64,000 nt of DNA from an uncultured Thalassotalea sp. (lineage in GTDB: Bacteria; Pseudomonadota; Gammaproteobacteria; Enterobacterales; Alteromonadaceae): the NCBI GenBank assembly GCA_947502355.1, contig CANMZP010000019.1, positions 1-64,000 of the forward strand, given 5' to 3'. Below, piece after piece: positions 28,100-36,305 of this stretch (position 1 is its first letter; each line of letters opens with the position of its first letter). Both the position numbers and the translations under genes were made by a program. Below the pieces are notes generated by a model. That model saw only the letters and a program-made list of their open reading frames with translations, was not told where the DNA came from and ran no database searches.

Positions 28100-29104
28100 T
28101 TAGAGCAACGGGCTCTTCGGTGTATCGATTTTGCTTATTAAGGTGTCAATTAACGCGTCGACATCCAACTTTTGCGCTTGAGCCTGAAAATTTAACAAAA
28201 TTCGATGTCGTAACACGGCTTTGGCAACAAAATGAATATCATTAAGGGTGACCGCAAAACGGCCCATAAGCAGTGCTTTGGCTTTAGCACACATAACCAA
28301 GGCTTGACCACAACGAGGACCTGCACCCCAATGGATATATTCGCTAATACCATCAAGTTGCACATCACAAGGGCGTGTCGCACGAACCAAATCGGTGATA
28401 TAGCTGATTAAATCACTAGAAATCTCAACTTCGCGAACCAAGTTTTGGATGGTAATGACTTGCTCACTGGTTAACCAACTTTTCAGGGTGACTGAGCTGT
28501 TACCTGTGGTGCGGTTAAGAATTTCTATTTCTTCTTCTTTGCTTGGGTAACCCACTTTTACCAACATTAAAAATCGGTCGAGTTGTGCTTCTGGCAAATT
28601 GTAGGTGCCCGATTGCTCCACTGGGTTTTGAGTCGCTAAAACAAAAAATGGTTTTGGTAAGTCGTAATGCTTACCGCCATAGCTGATGGACTTTTCCTGC
28701 ATGGCTTCTAAGAGCGCCGCCTGGGTTTTCGGTGGGGTACGGTTAATTTCATCGGCGAGCAAAATATTGGTAAACACCGGCCCTTGTTGAAATTTGAAAA
28801 AGCGTTTGCCGCTGGCGTGATCTTCTTCGAGTATTTCCGTACCAATAATATCACTGGGCATTAAATCGGGGGTAAATTGTACGCGGTGAAAGTCTAAGTT
28901 GATGGTTTGTGCTAGCGTATTAACCATTAAGGTTTTCGCAAGACCTGGTACCCCTTCAAGCAAGCAGTGACCGCCAGCAAAAATGGCAATCAATAATTCT
29001 TCTACCACGTCTTGCTGACCAACAATCACTTTGCCTATTTCAGCTTTTAGGTGTTGCAGGTTATTTAGCGTATCGGTTATTTGTTGTTCTTGTAATTCTA
29101 ACAT
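28100..29104 (-). CDS. MoxR-family AAA+ ATPase
   Basis: 334 residues. Walker A GVPGLAKT at 51-58, Walker B ILLADEI with Asp118-Glu119, sensor 1 in PFFVLATQNPVEQSGTY, arginine-rich lid domain at the C-terminus. The pattern is that of the MoxR-proper group, chaperone-like ATPases that help mature or insert partner complexes, often working with VWA proteins. AGGAAG lies six bases before the ATG. It sits 11 bases after the DUF4159 gene and 73 bases before DUF58. Confidence 0.93.
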   Translation of the reverse strand: MLELQEQQITDTLNNLQHLKAEIGKVIVGQQDVVEELLIAIFAGGHCLLEGVPGLAKTLMVNTLAQTINLDFHRVQFTPDLMPSDIIGTEILEEDHASGKRFFKFQQGPVFTNILLADEINRTPPKTQAALLEAMQEKSISYGGKHYDLPKPFFVLATQNPVEQSGTYNLPEAQLDRFLMLVKVGYPSKEEEIEILNRTTGNSSVTLKSWLTSEQVITIQNLVREVEISSDLISYITDLVRATRPCDVQLDGISEYIHWGAGPRCGQALVMCAKAKALLMGRFAVTLNDIHFVAKAVLRHRILLNFQAQAQKLDVDALIDTLISKIDTPKSPLL

Positions 29105-29115
29105 GTCACTTCCTG

Positions 29116-29814
29116 TTAAGCCGTCATGGCATAAACGACAATATTGACCGCAAAGCGGGTGTTATCTTTGGCTAACCAACGCTTATTGCGAAAGTCATAA
29201 TCCCATTCACATCCCAAGTCTTTATTGGAATAGAGGACGCCGATGCGGCCATTAATTTCAATGGCTTTTAAATAATCATGGACTAAATCATCACCCCAGC
29301 CATTTAATTCCAGACCGGTATTAGGTGGTCCGTCAAAATCAAAAAAAGCCGAGTAAAGCGGGTGGTCATTGGGGATCTTTTTTAATGCTTGTTCACCAAA
29401 GATCTCGCCCATTTGTCGCTCAAAGCTGCGCGCAAATAAGCCGTCGATGTCATGATTGCAATCATCGACAAAAACAAAACCACCGTTTTCTACATAGCGC
29501 TTAAAGTTTTGTTTTTCATCTTCATTAAATTGCACTAGACGATGACCAGCTAAATAGCAAAATGGCACGGACAGCATCGCGGGATCAGCAAGGGGTATGA
29601 CCCGCTCTCGCGTGTCAACTTTAATGGTGGTGTATTCGATGAGTGAGTTAAGTACGTTAGCCGGCATACGCTCATCGACATCCCAGTCGCCGGACTCGTA
29701 GCTTAAGCGGGTAAAGAAAAAATCGTAATCTTCGGCCAAACTGAAAAAGCTTACCCCAGGTAAGGTGGCAAGTGGGGCCAGCGTTAATCCTTTAATAAAA
29801 GCACGTCTTTGCAC
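29116..29814 (-). CDS. DUF4159 protein with Tat signal
   Basis: 232 residues starting at GTG 29814. The N-terminus MQRRAFIKGLTLAPL carries a twin-arginine motif (RRAFIK) followed by a hydrophobic stretch, so the folded protein should cross by the Tat route. The body has DUF4159 features: FFFTRLSYESGDWDV at the start, GGFVFVDDCNHD in the middle (a flavodoxin/GATase-like strand-loop), and a final NIVVYAMTA. DUF4159 genes commonly lie beside MoxR/BatA genes. No known activity. Tat export matches that of the TldD homologue two genes upstream. Confidence 0.82.
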   Translation of the reverse strand: MQRRAFIKGLTLAPLATLPGVSFFSLAEDYDFFFTRLSYESGDWDVDERMPANVLNSLIEYTTIKVDTRERVIPLADPAMLSVPFCYLAGHRLVQFNEDEKQNFKRYVENGGFVFVDDCNHDIDGLFARSFERQMGEIFGEQALKKIPNDHPLYSAFFDFDGPPNTGLELNGWGDDLVHDYLKAIEINGRIGVLYSNKDLGCEWDYDFRNKRWLAKDNTRFAVNIVVYAMTA

Positions 29815-29882
29815 GGTGTTTCTCTGTTTACTTCAATAAAACACAGGTAGGGCACCAGTATACTGATGCCCTTTCTATCCGA

Positions 29883-31220
29883 CTATACCGCGTCAGATAA
29901 ACTGCTGAAGGTAAAGTCACGGATCTTCATTGGCGGAACCATACAGCCATTAATACGAACCGGTTTTCCTAACGCTTCAATGTTATTTAACATCACAATT
30001 GGACTTTCATTAAAACGGAAGTTTTTGATTGGGTATTTAATCTTACCGTTTTCAATGTAGAAAGTACCATCACGGGTTAAACCTGTGTAAAGCAAGGTTT
30101 GTGGATCCAATTGACGGATGTACCATAAACGAGTAACCAAGACGCCGCGGCGGGTATTTTTGATCATTTCTTCTAATGATTCATTGCCACCTTCCATAAT
30201 AAACTGACCGCTGCCCATCGCTCTAGGGCGATAAGGGGTTTTGGTTTTTTCAGCCCAATAGGGCGAATTGAACAAGTTTACAACCTTACCATCTTTTATC
30301 CAGTCGGTGCGTTCAACACGGTGACCGTCTTCAGCAAATGGTGCCGTAGGCACATCTGGGTGAGTAGGATCACTGTAAATATTTACTTGGCTATCAAACA
30401 TCTTTTCGCCAAGACGGTTACCTTCAACACCTTTGTCGCCTTTTTTGCTCATAAAGCTACGACCTTCATCGGCGCTACGTTGGCTTAATGAACGAGCCAT
30501 ATTGCCTAACAGGCCGATACTTGCCGCTGGCTCAAGAATAACCGTGTATTTACCGGGTTCCATCGCCTTGGCATCGACACTTTTCATCGATTTATTAATC
30601 GCCACCATGGATGCTTCAGCGGTATCGAGTTTGCTGTAATCGCTAAAATCACGCGTAACCCAACCAGAGCCCGTACCATCTTCTGTGCGGATGGTGACCG
30701 TAAAATCAACGCTCGTTTGCGGGTAGTAAGCAAATAAACCCTTCGAATTTATCATGGCCGTAAACGCCACGGTTTCATTTAAGAAACCCGATGAAATCAG
30801 TTTGTTCTTTTTCGAAGGGGCGATGGAGTTTTCAGCTGCCATGGCGCGATCTTCAGGGGTGACACTGGCGGTTGATTTAAAGTAGCCGGTGGTTTTTACG
30901 TAGTTTTGCGGTCCAAATAATGGCATGGTTTCCGGGTTGTCCGGTGCTAAAGCCGCTAACTCTTCTGAGCGACGAACCACTTTTAACAGCGATGCATCGT
31001 CAAATTCGTTAATCGATGCGACGCCTGTTTTTTTGCCATTAATCGATTGTACGGTTAAGGTCACATCACTTGTTTGCCCCGCGGTACTGACCGTGTTGCG
31101 TGCGTAACGGATATTGCCACTTAACTGACCGTCTAAATTACACTGGCAACTTTCAGCTTTCGAATACTTTAATACTTTTTGCAATAACGCTTTTGCTTGT
31201 TGTTCGGTTAAAAGACTCAT
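29883..31220 (-). CDS. TldE/PmbA-like protein (non-catalytic partner)
   Basis: 445 residues of the PmbA/TldD fold (VTLTVQSINGKKTGVASINE in the N-domain; EPGKYTVILEPAA and the GTRDGTF-like TGLTRDGTFYIENGK segment in the C-domain). It lacks the HExxxH zinc motif, as expected for the TldE-type half of the heterodimer. No signal sequence is visible, unlike its partner. AAGGAGAC lies before the ATG. Starts 31 bases after the TldD-like gene ends. In E. coli TldD/TldE form a cytoplasmic protease acting on unfolded peptides (microcin B17 maturation, CcdA degradation). Confidence 0.87.
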   Translation of the reverse strand: MSLLTEQQAKALLQKVLKYSKAESCQCNLDGQLSGNIRYARNTVSTAGQTSDVTLTVQSINGKKTGVASINEFDDASLLKVVRRSEELAALAPDNPETMPLFGPQNYVKTTGYFKSTASVTPEDRAMAAENSIAPSKKNKLISSGFLNETVAFTAMINSKGLFAYYPQTSVDFTVTIRTEDGTGSGWVTRDFSDYSKLDTAEASMVAINKSMKSVDAKAMEPGKYTVILEPAASIGLLGNMARSLSQRSADEGRSFMSKKGDKGVEGNRLGEKMFDSQVNIYSDPTHPDVPTAPFAEDGHRVERTDWIKDGKVVNLFNSPYWAEKTKTPYRPRAMGSGQFIMEGGNESLEEMIKNTRRGVLVTRLWYIRQLDPQTLLYTGLTRDGTFYIENGKIKYPIKNFRFNESPIVMLNNIEALGKPVRINGCMVPPMKIRDFTFSSLSDAV

Positions 31221-31251
31221 TTTTTGTCTCCTTATTTATCAACTTGTCCAA

Positions 31252-32883
31252 TTACACTTTACGGGCGGTATTAATAACGTTGATGTTATTAAAGCGCGTG
31301 GTTGGACAACCATGAGACACGGCACTCACTTGTGATGGTTGACCTTTACCATCAAAGAAAGAACCCCCTAAGCGGTAATCTGATTTACCCGCAAGTTGAG
31401 TACAGTTATTCCAGAACTCCTGAGTATTTGACTGATAAGCAACATCTTCAATTTGCTCAGTAATTTTACCGTTTTTAATTTCAAAGAATAATTGACCACC
31501 GAATTGGAAGTTATAACGCTGTTGGTCAATCGAGTACGATCCACGGCCTGCTATATAAATACCATCTTCAACATCTTTAATGATGTCTTCGGCAGATAAG
31601 TCTTGTTTCTCATTTGGTTTTAAGGACACATTTGGCATGCGCTGAAATTGCACATCACGCCAGCTTTGTGAAAATGAACAACCATGTGATTCTTTTTGGT
31701 CGATCATATGCACTTGATCACGAGTCGCCTGATAATTTACCAAGATCCCATCTTTAACCAGATCCCATTCTTTGGTTTTCACACCTTCGTCATCAAAGCC
31801 TACATGGCCAAGTGAACCGACTTGGGTTTTATCGGCAACCAAATTAACAATGTCTGAGCCGTATTGGAATTTCTTCGAACGCCATTTATCTAGGGTTGCA
31901 AAACTTGTTCCTGCATAATTGGCTTCGTAGCCTAATACACGGTCAAGCTCTAATGGGTGACCAACGGACTCATGAATGGTCAGCATTAAGTGAGCAGGGT
32001 CAAGAACCAGATCGTATTTACCCGGCTCAACAGATTTCGCTTTTAATTTCGCTTGCAATTGTTTGCCGGCTTCGGTGGCATCTTCAATCATGTCATAAGA
32101 ATTTTTATAACCAATGTTGGCGCCCTGAATGCGGATTTTGTCTTCTTCTTTACCATCAAGGTACTCAAAGCCCATACCAACTGGGTTACCCAAACCAGTA
32201 CGTTGCTTAAAGCCACCTGCACCAACAGCGGTCGCAAAGAACGGTGACCATAAACGATGGACGTCTTGGTCAATGTAAGAGCCGTCGCTTGAAGCAAAGT
32301 ATTTTTGTTCATTAACCAAAAACAACACCGAGGTAATGTAGTTAGCGCCATTAGCCATTGCAGCGGCATTTACATCAAGCAGTAATTCGGTTTTTTCTTT
32401 GGTTGGTATTTCAAAGGCATTTTTGGTCATTGGCGTGCGCCAGCTTTGCTCACCTACACCTTTTAGTGGGGCCAATTGTACCGGGGTGGTTTGAAATTTA
32501 GAGTTTGCTTTGGCAATGGCAACGGCTTGAGCAGCTGTGTTGGCAACGCTATCTGGGGTAATGTTGGAGGTTGATGCAAAGCCCCATGTACCATTAGCAA
32601 TAACACGAATACCAATACCAACGGATTCGGTATTGACAATGTTATCAACACGCGTTTCCTGACACGTGACGAATTCATTTAAGTAACGACCGATACGGGC
32701 ATCACAATAGGTTGCCCCAAGAGATTTTGCTTTATTTAAGGCGATGTCTGCCATTTTCTTTTTAAACGCAACATCCATTGGTTGATCGAGCATTTCGGCG
32801 GCGGAAACAATTTTACCCGTCATCGGCAGTGCAATAGCACTCATTCCGATACCGGAAAATTTGATAAAATTTCGTCTATCCAT
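31252..32883 (-). CDS. Tat-exported TldD-like metallopeptidase
   Basis: 543 residues. N-terminus MDRRNFIKFSGIGMSAIALP is a twin-arginine signal (RRNFIK). The TldD catalytic motif HESVGH is at 304-309 (two His and Glu; HExxxH), followed by the conserved LELDRVLGYEANYAGTSF-type region and HGCSFSQSWRDVQF. Canonical TldD is cytoplasmic and unsignalled, about 480 residues; this one is longer and carries a Tat signal, so it may act in the periplasm. It opens the eight-gene minus-strand operon. AGGGTAAG lies before the start. Puzzle: its TldE-like partner has no visible export signal and would need to travel with it. Confidence 0.88.
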   Translation of the reverse strand: MDRRNFIKFSGIGMSAIALPMTGKIVSAAEMLDQPMDVAFKKKMADIALNKAKSLGATYCDARIGRYLNEFVTCQETRVDNIVNTESVGIGIRVIANGTWGFASTSNITPDSVANTAAQAVAIAKANSKFQTTPVQLAPLKGVGEQSWRTPMTKNAFEIPTKEKTELLLDVNAAAMANGANYITSVLFLVNEQKYFASSDGSYIDQDVHRLWSPFFATAVGAGGFKQRTGLGNPVGMGFEYLDGKEEDKIRIQGANIGYKNSYDMIEDATEAGKQLQAKLKAKSVEPGKYDLVLDPAHLMLTIHESVGHPLELDRVLGYEANYAGTSFATLDKWRSKKFQYGSDIVNLVADKTQVGSLGHVGFDDEGVKTKEWDLVKDGILVNYQATRDQVHMIDQKESHGCSFSQSWRDVQFQRMPNVSLKPNEKQDLSAEDIIKDVEDGIYIAGRGSYSIDQQRYNFQFGGQLFFEIKNGKITEQIEDVAYQSNTQEFWNNCTQLAGKSDYRLGGSFFDGKGQPSQVSAVSHGCPTTRFNNINVINTARKV

Positions 32884-33380
32884 TTTCTTACCCTGTTAAG
32901 TGAATTGTTATTCTTGTTATAAGGTAAAGGCCATCAGGTCTTCGTTACGTCCTTATAGATCTATTTATACGAGCAGATCAGAGGTGAACCCCCGTTCTTT
33001 ATAATAATTGATTGAATTAATGATCAATCTTCTGCTCTTTGCAAAACACAGTAACATAAAAGGTGCGCTAAAATAAATGATAAAAATTACCTGTGATTAA
33101 CGAAAAGTAAACATAAAAAGGTCATATTTTGTTTATCACTTGGTTTTCCCTGTTATTCGAAAGGAATAGTAAAATTTTCAAGGAATTAGCTATGGCAAAA
33201 ATTAAGTTGTATTAAGCTCTAAAGGTGTCGTCTTTATTGATTTTTAGTTAAACTCTGGTTACTGTGTCTTACAAATTAGTGCCGCATTTATGGCTAATAG
33301 AATAACAAAAACATTCTTTGTCTAAGGATTATTGTGCCTTTATCGTCTTCATCTTTATTAAATCGCCGGATACACCATAA
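32884..33380. other. divergent promoter region, one mini-ORF
   Basis: About 500 AT-rich bases between the TldD operon (leftward) and the unknown gene at 33.4 kb (rightward). It must hold both promoters; no single -35/-10 pair stands out. An AAGGA site at 33180-33184 precedes a seven-codon frame MAKIKLY at 33192-33215; skipping one frame would continue as VLSSKGVVFIDF. It may be a gene remnant. Confidence 0.45.
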
Positions 33381-34280
33381 ATGAATCACTTTTTTAATGA
33401 TAAGTTGCATCAATTACAAGATAAAGCCAAAGCGGCTTATCAGGATCTCGTTGGTAAAGTTCCGGTGATTTCAAAAATGGTGGCGGGCTTACCGATAGTT
33501 GCATCCTTTGAAAAGGTGAATAATAGTGAATTTGATGAGAAGCATTACTTTGTCATTCCCTATAAATTATCGGAATATGGCATCGCCTTACACACGATGC
33601 GTTCTTTGCCTGTTGGCGCGCCAGAGGTAAATGACTTACCGAAGCGTCGGGTTTTTCATTTTTACAATCAACACGCACAAGGTCAGCTCAAACAGTATTT
33701 GCTTGCGCAAGCCGAGGAAGTGGTGCTTAATCAGGAGCAACAGGTAAGTAGTATTGAGAGTTTGGCGGATAACATCGACGCACTCGATAATAAACTCACC
33801 TACGGCATGCTCCTTATTGGCGGCTTATCGGCCTTGATTAACCCATTATTAGGCGCCGCCATCGCAGCAAAAGCCTTATTACCAAGTTTTACCGGCCTAT
33901 TAAATAAACATGGTCTAAAACCCCTGGGGGAAAAGCTGACCAAAACCTCATTACAAAGCCAGGTAGAATGCGCGCGAGAAAAAGTTCAACAAGACTTTGC
34001 AGCAGCCAATACGATTAAAGTTCAAAACCCGATTTTAATGGAATTGGACTTAGCGCTTAAAACCAATGAACAGCAACATGATCCCTTATTAGACTTTGAT
34101 TTATCTCAATTGGATATTGAAGGAATAGACAGGCATATATGGCAACCCTTAACGATTAAAGCTTTGCAGCACGTTTACCAAGATATTCTTAAAGATAAAA
34201 GCAAGCATCAGCAAGCCGCACTTGGGCCTGAAGAGTTGCGGTGGTTTGAGGTGTTATTGGCAAATAATGACAAGCCATAA
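33381..34280 (+). CDS. hypothetical protein with central hydrophobic hairpin
   Basis: 299 residues; a stop codon directly precedes the ATG in frame, so this is the longest possible start. Visible parts: helical, Lys-rich N-terminus (1-35), a compact middle with KHYFVIPYKLSEYGIAL-like strands, a coiled region, then a 28-residue hydrophobic hairpin (about 141-168: YGMLLIGGLSALINPLLGAA, then AIAAKALLP), and an acidic helical C-terminus. No signal peptide. The hairpin suggests peripheral insertion into the inner membrane. I do not recognise a family. Confidence 0.7.
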   Translation: MNHFFNDKLHQLQDKAKAAYQDLVGKVPVISKMVAGLPIVASFEKVNNSEFDEKHYFVIPYKLSEYGIALHTMRSLPVGAPEVNDLPKRRVFHFYNQHAQGQLKQYLLAQAEEVVLNQEQQVSSIESLADNIDALDNKLTYGMLLIGGLSALINPLLGAAIAAKALLPSFTGLLNKHGLKPLGEKLTKTSLQSQVECAREKVQQDFAAANTIKVQNPILMELDLALKTNEQQHDPLLDFDLSQLDIEGIDRHIWQPLTIKALQHVYQDILKDKSKHQQAALGPEELRWFEVLLANNDKP

Positions 34281-34325
34281 TTAAGCCATGCTAGGTATTA
34301 TTAAATGGTGTCATCTCCTTAAAGC

Positions 34326-34353
34326 TTGTCTTTTCTTAAATGTATCGTACTAT
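34326..34353 (+). promoter_or_regulatory. possible sigma-70 promoter of the small lipoprotein gene
   Basis: TTGTCT and TACTAT are separated by 16 bases, about 35 bases before the lipoprotein start. Pattern match only. Confidence 0.35.
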
Positions 34354-34387
34354 AAATAACATCACACAAATTAAACGGAGTTAATGC

Positions 34388-34663
34388 ATGCTTAAACACC
34401 TCGTAATCAAAGGCAGTCTTATAATTTTTACCATGTTCTCAGTGTCTGGGTGCAGCAGCACGCCTGATGATTATTATGTTGGTCATACAGTAGAACAATC
34501 TTTAGAAAGTGCCAGACAAGATGTAGAGCAGCGTGAGAGACACTTACCAAATGAATATAAATCCAATACCGGCAACGGTGATGATATAAAAAATGGTTTA
34601 AAACGTACGCGCAACAAAAATTTGTTAGTCGCACTCATGGCATTGCTGTCTGACGCACCATAA
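34388..34663 (+). CDS. small lipoprotein, unknown function
   Basis: 91 residues. Lipoprotein signal with lipobox VSGC (acylated Cys at about 22), then a short, charged, helical chain (VEQSLESARQDVEQRERHL) and a hydrophobic tail (LLVALMALLSDAP). CGGAG lies about ten bases before the ATG. No family recognised; size and layout recall small outer-membrane lipoproteins with coiled coils. Confidence 0.7.
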   Translation: MLKHLVIKGSLIIFTMFSVSGCSSTPDDYYVGHTVEQSLESARQDVEQRERHLPNEYKSNTGNGDDIKNGLKRTRNKNLLVALMALLSDAP

Positions 34664-35123
34664 GCGTTTTTTGATGTTCTGTTAACAAATGTCTTACCTA
34701 ACTAGGTGTTTGTACAAATAAATGCTGATTTTTACAAACTTTAACTTTACAAGCCTGCCGGGGGGGATTAAAGTCGCATGTATAAATATTCGCCTCTCGT
34801 TTATTTATCATAACGTATGTTTTGTCTTTCCATTTCACAGTCAGTCATAACAACAAATAGTAAGCTTAATTGTTGTCTGGTACATCGAGCAAAATCTTAT
34901 TAACGTCACTTTCTGCAATATTATCGCAGCGAAGTGAATTTTTGGTATCCGCTCGTTGAATAGTGCACCTAGTAGGATCCTCTTGCAAAAGAAGAGGGTA
35001 AAATATATCAATGTTTAATTGATTAGGGTGCAGCTTAAATATTTTAGAGGTAATCAAACAATAATATAGCTTTTTAGAAAGGTAATGCCGTCAAGTAGAT
35101 GGTATTTAATAAAGAGTTTTATT
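34664..35123. other. intergenic stretch, no gene supported
   Basis: About 460 bases. A 63-codon minus-strand frame (34866-35057, TTG start, no ribosome site) is the only reading of any length; I see nothing to support it. A run of seven G at about 34760 is unusual for this AT-rich region. Confidence 0.45.
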
Positions 35124-35291
35124 ATGTCATATAATTATAATGGTCGAGTTCTTAGCATCAACTCACCGGTTGTTTCAATATCTGTGAACAAACGCAATAT
35201 TGTGGTAACCGACCAAGAAAAGTCGCAGTTATTTCGCTTTGAAAATTCTGCGGAAGCGAAAAGCTTCTTATCTTGGGTTGCACAGGCCTAA
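35124..35291 (+). CDS. short conserved-looking protein, unknown
   Basis: 55 residues starting MSYNYNGRVLSI; the ATG at 35124 has AAGAG eight bases upstream and is preferred over an earlier in-frame ATG at 35085 without a site. The chain is beta-rich (RVLSINSPVVSISVNKRNIVV) with a helical end (SAEAKSFLSWVAQA). A strong terminator follows 13 bases after the stop, which supports it as a real transcribed gene. Function unknown. Confidence 0.65.
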   Translation: MSYNYNGRVLSINSPVVSISVNKRNIVVTDQEKSQLFRFENSAEAKSFLSWVAQA

Positions 35292-35304
35292 GCTAGAAAA
35301 CATC

Positions 35305-35333
35305 AAAAAGGGCTCTTGTTGAGCCCTTTTTTT
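35305..35333. terminator. bidirectional terminator between the small gene and ppsR
   Basis: AAAAAGGGCTC, loop TTGTT, GAGCCCTTTTTTT: a strong stem with T-tract on both strands, placed between convergent genes. Confidence 0.9.
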
Positions 35334-35368
35334 GTGTCTGATAGAAACGTTTTTCTTCTGCTTGATTG

Positions 35369-36178
35369 CTAGTATTTATATCGTTGCAGCCCGGTTTGCG
35401 ACAGTATTTTGGCTGAAATTTCTTCAATCGACAGCGTAGTAGCATTTAAATACGGAATTTTATTTTTCTTATATAATTTTTCAACTTCGCGAATTTCCAA
35501 ACGACATTGCCTTGCCGATGAATATTTTGAGTTTGCCATACGCCCGTCACGAATTTCATGTAAGCGGGCAGGATCAATGGTTAAGCCAAAGATCTTTTTT
35601 TTATGTTTGGCTAGAAAATGGGGCAGTTTTAAGTCATCCATATCGTCTTCGGTAAACGGATAGTTTGCCGCTTTAATACCATACTGCAACGCCAGATAAA
35701 GCGATGTTGGGGTTTTACCCGAACGCGAAACCCCCACTAAAATCACATCGGCGTGTTCATAATTGGTCACTTTACTGCCATCGTCATTGGCAAGGGCAAA
35801 GTTAACCGCATCGATACGAAAATCATAACTGTTTTCATGCATTGAATGAGTTCGATGCGCTCTAGGTTTGGCTTTAATACCAAGGCTATTTTCTATCGGG
35901 TTAACAAACTGTTCTAGGAAGTTATGAATATCAGCCTGGCTGCTGTCAATAATGTCTTTTATTTCTGGATTTACGAAGGTATGAAACACAAACGGCTTTT
36001 CGCCATCACGGTCATAGGCTCGGTTTATTTGCTCTTTTACTTGCTCGGCTTTATCAACTGTTTCTACAAACGGGATGGTAACGTGTTCAAATTCCATTGG
36101 AAATAGTGACAGCAGGGCATGTCCGAACACTTCGGAGGTAATTGCTGTTCCATCTGAAATATAAAACGCTGTGCGCAT
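35369..36178 (-). CDS. ppsR: phosphoenolpyruvate synthase regulatory protein (PSRP)
   Basis: 269 residues of the DUF299 family: bifunctional ADP-dependent kinase / Pi-dependent pyrophosphorylase that switches PEP synthase off and on by threonine phosphorylation. Signatures seen: N-terminal [12 protein letters not shown], the P-loop-like [16 protein letters not shown] at about 150, NYPF and the C-terminal RLHEIRDGR. The gene is divergent from ppsA, the usual arrangement. TAGGA lies nine bases before the ATG. Confidence 0.95.
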   Translation of the reverse strand: MRTAFYISDGTAITSEVFGHALLSLFPMEFEHVTIPFVETVDKAEQVKEQINRAYDRDGEKPFVFHTFVNPEIKDIIDSSQADIHNFLEQFVNPIENSLGIKAKPRAHRTHSMHENSYDFRIDAVNFALANDDGSKVTNYEHADVILVGVSRSGKTPTSLYLALQYGIKAANYPFTEDDMDDLKLPHFLAKHKKKIFGLTIDPARLHEIRDGRMANSKYSSARQCRLEIREVEKLYKKNKIPYLNATTLSIEEISAKILSQTGLQRYKY

Positions 36179-36305
36179 ATGTTTTTCCTAATAAAAACTT
36201 TCAAAGTGGGTTTTAGTTTATCCCTTTGCCGTGTATTATGTCGATAGTTGTACATTTATTTAATAAAAAATAAACATAATAATTAACATTTCTTGGGGAG
36301 GAATT

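Noticed and set aside
29883-31220. TldE-like protein as a second metallopeptidase
   Set aside because: The HExxxH motif is absent, so it is scored as the non-catalytic half.
34866-35057. 63-codon minus-strand frame
   Set aside because: TTG start without ribosome site and no domain or signal; kept only as a note for the empty stretch.
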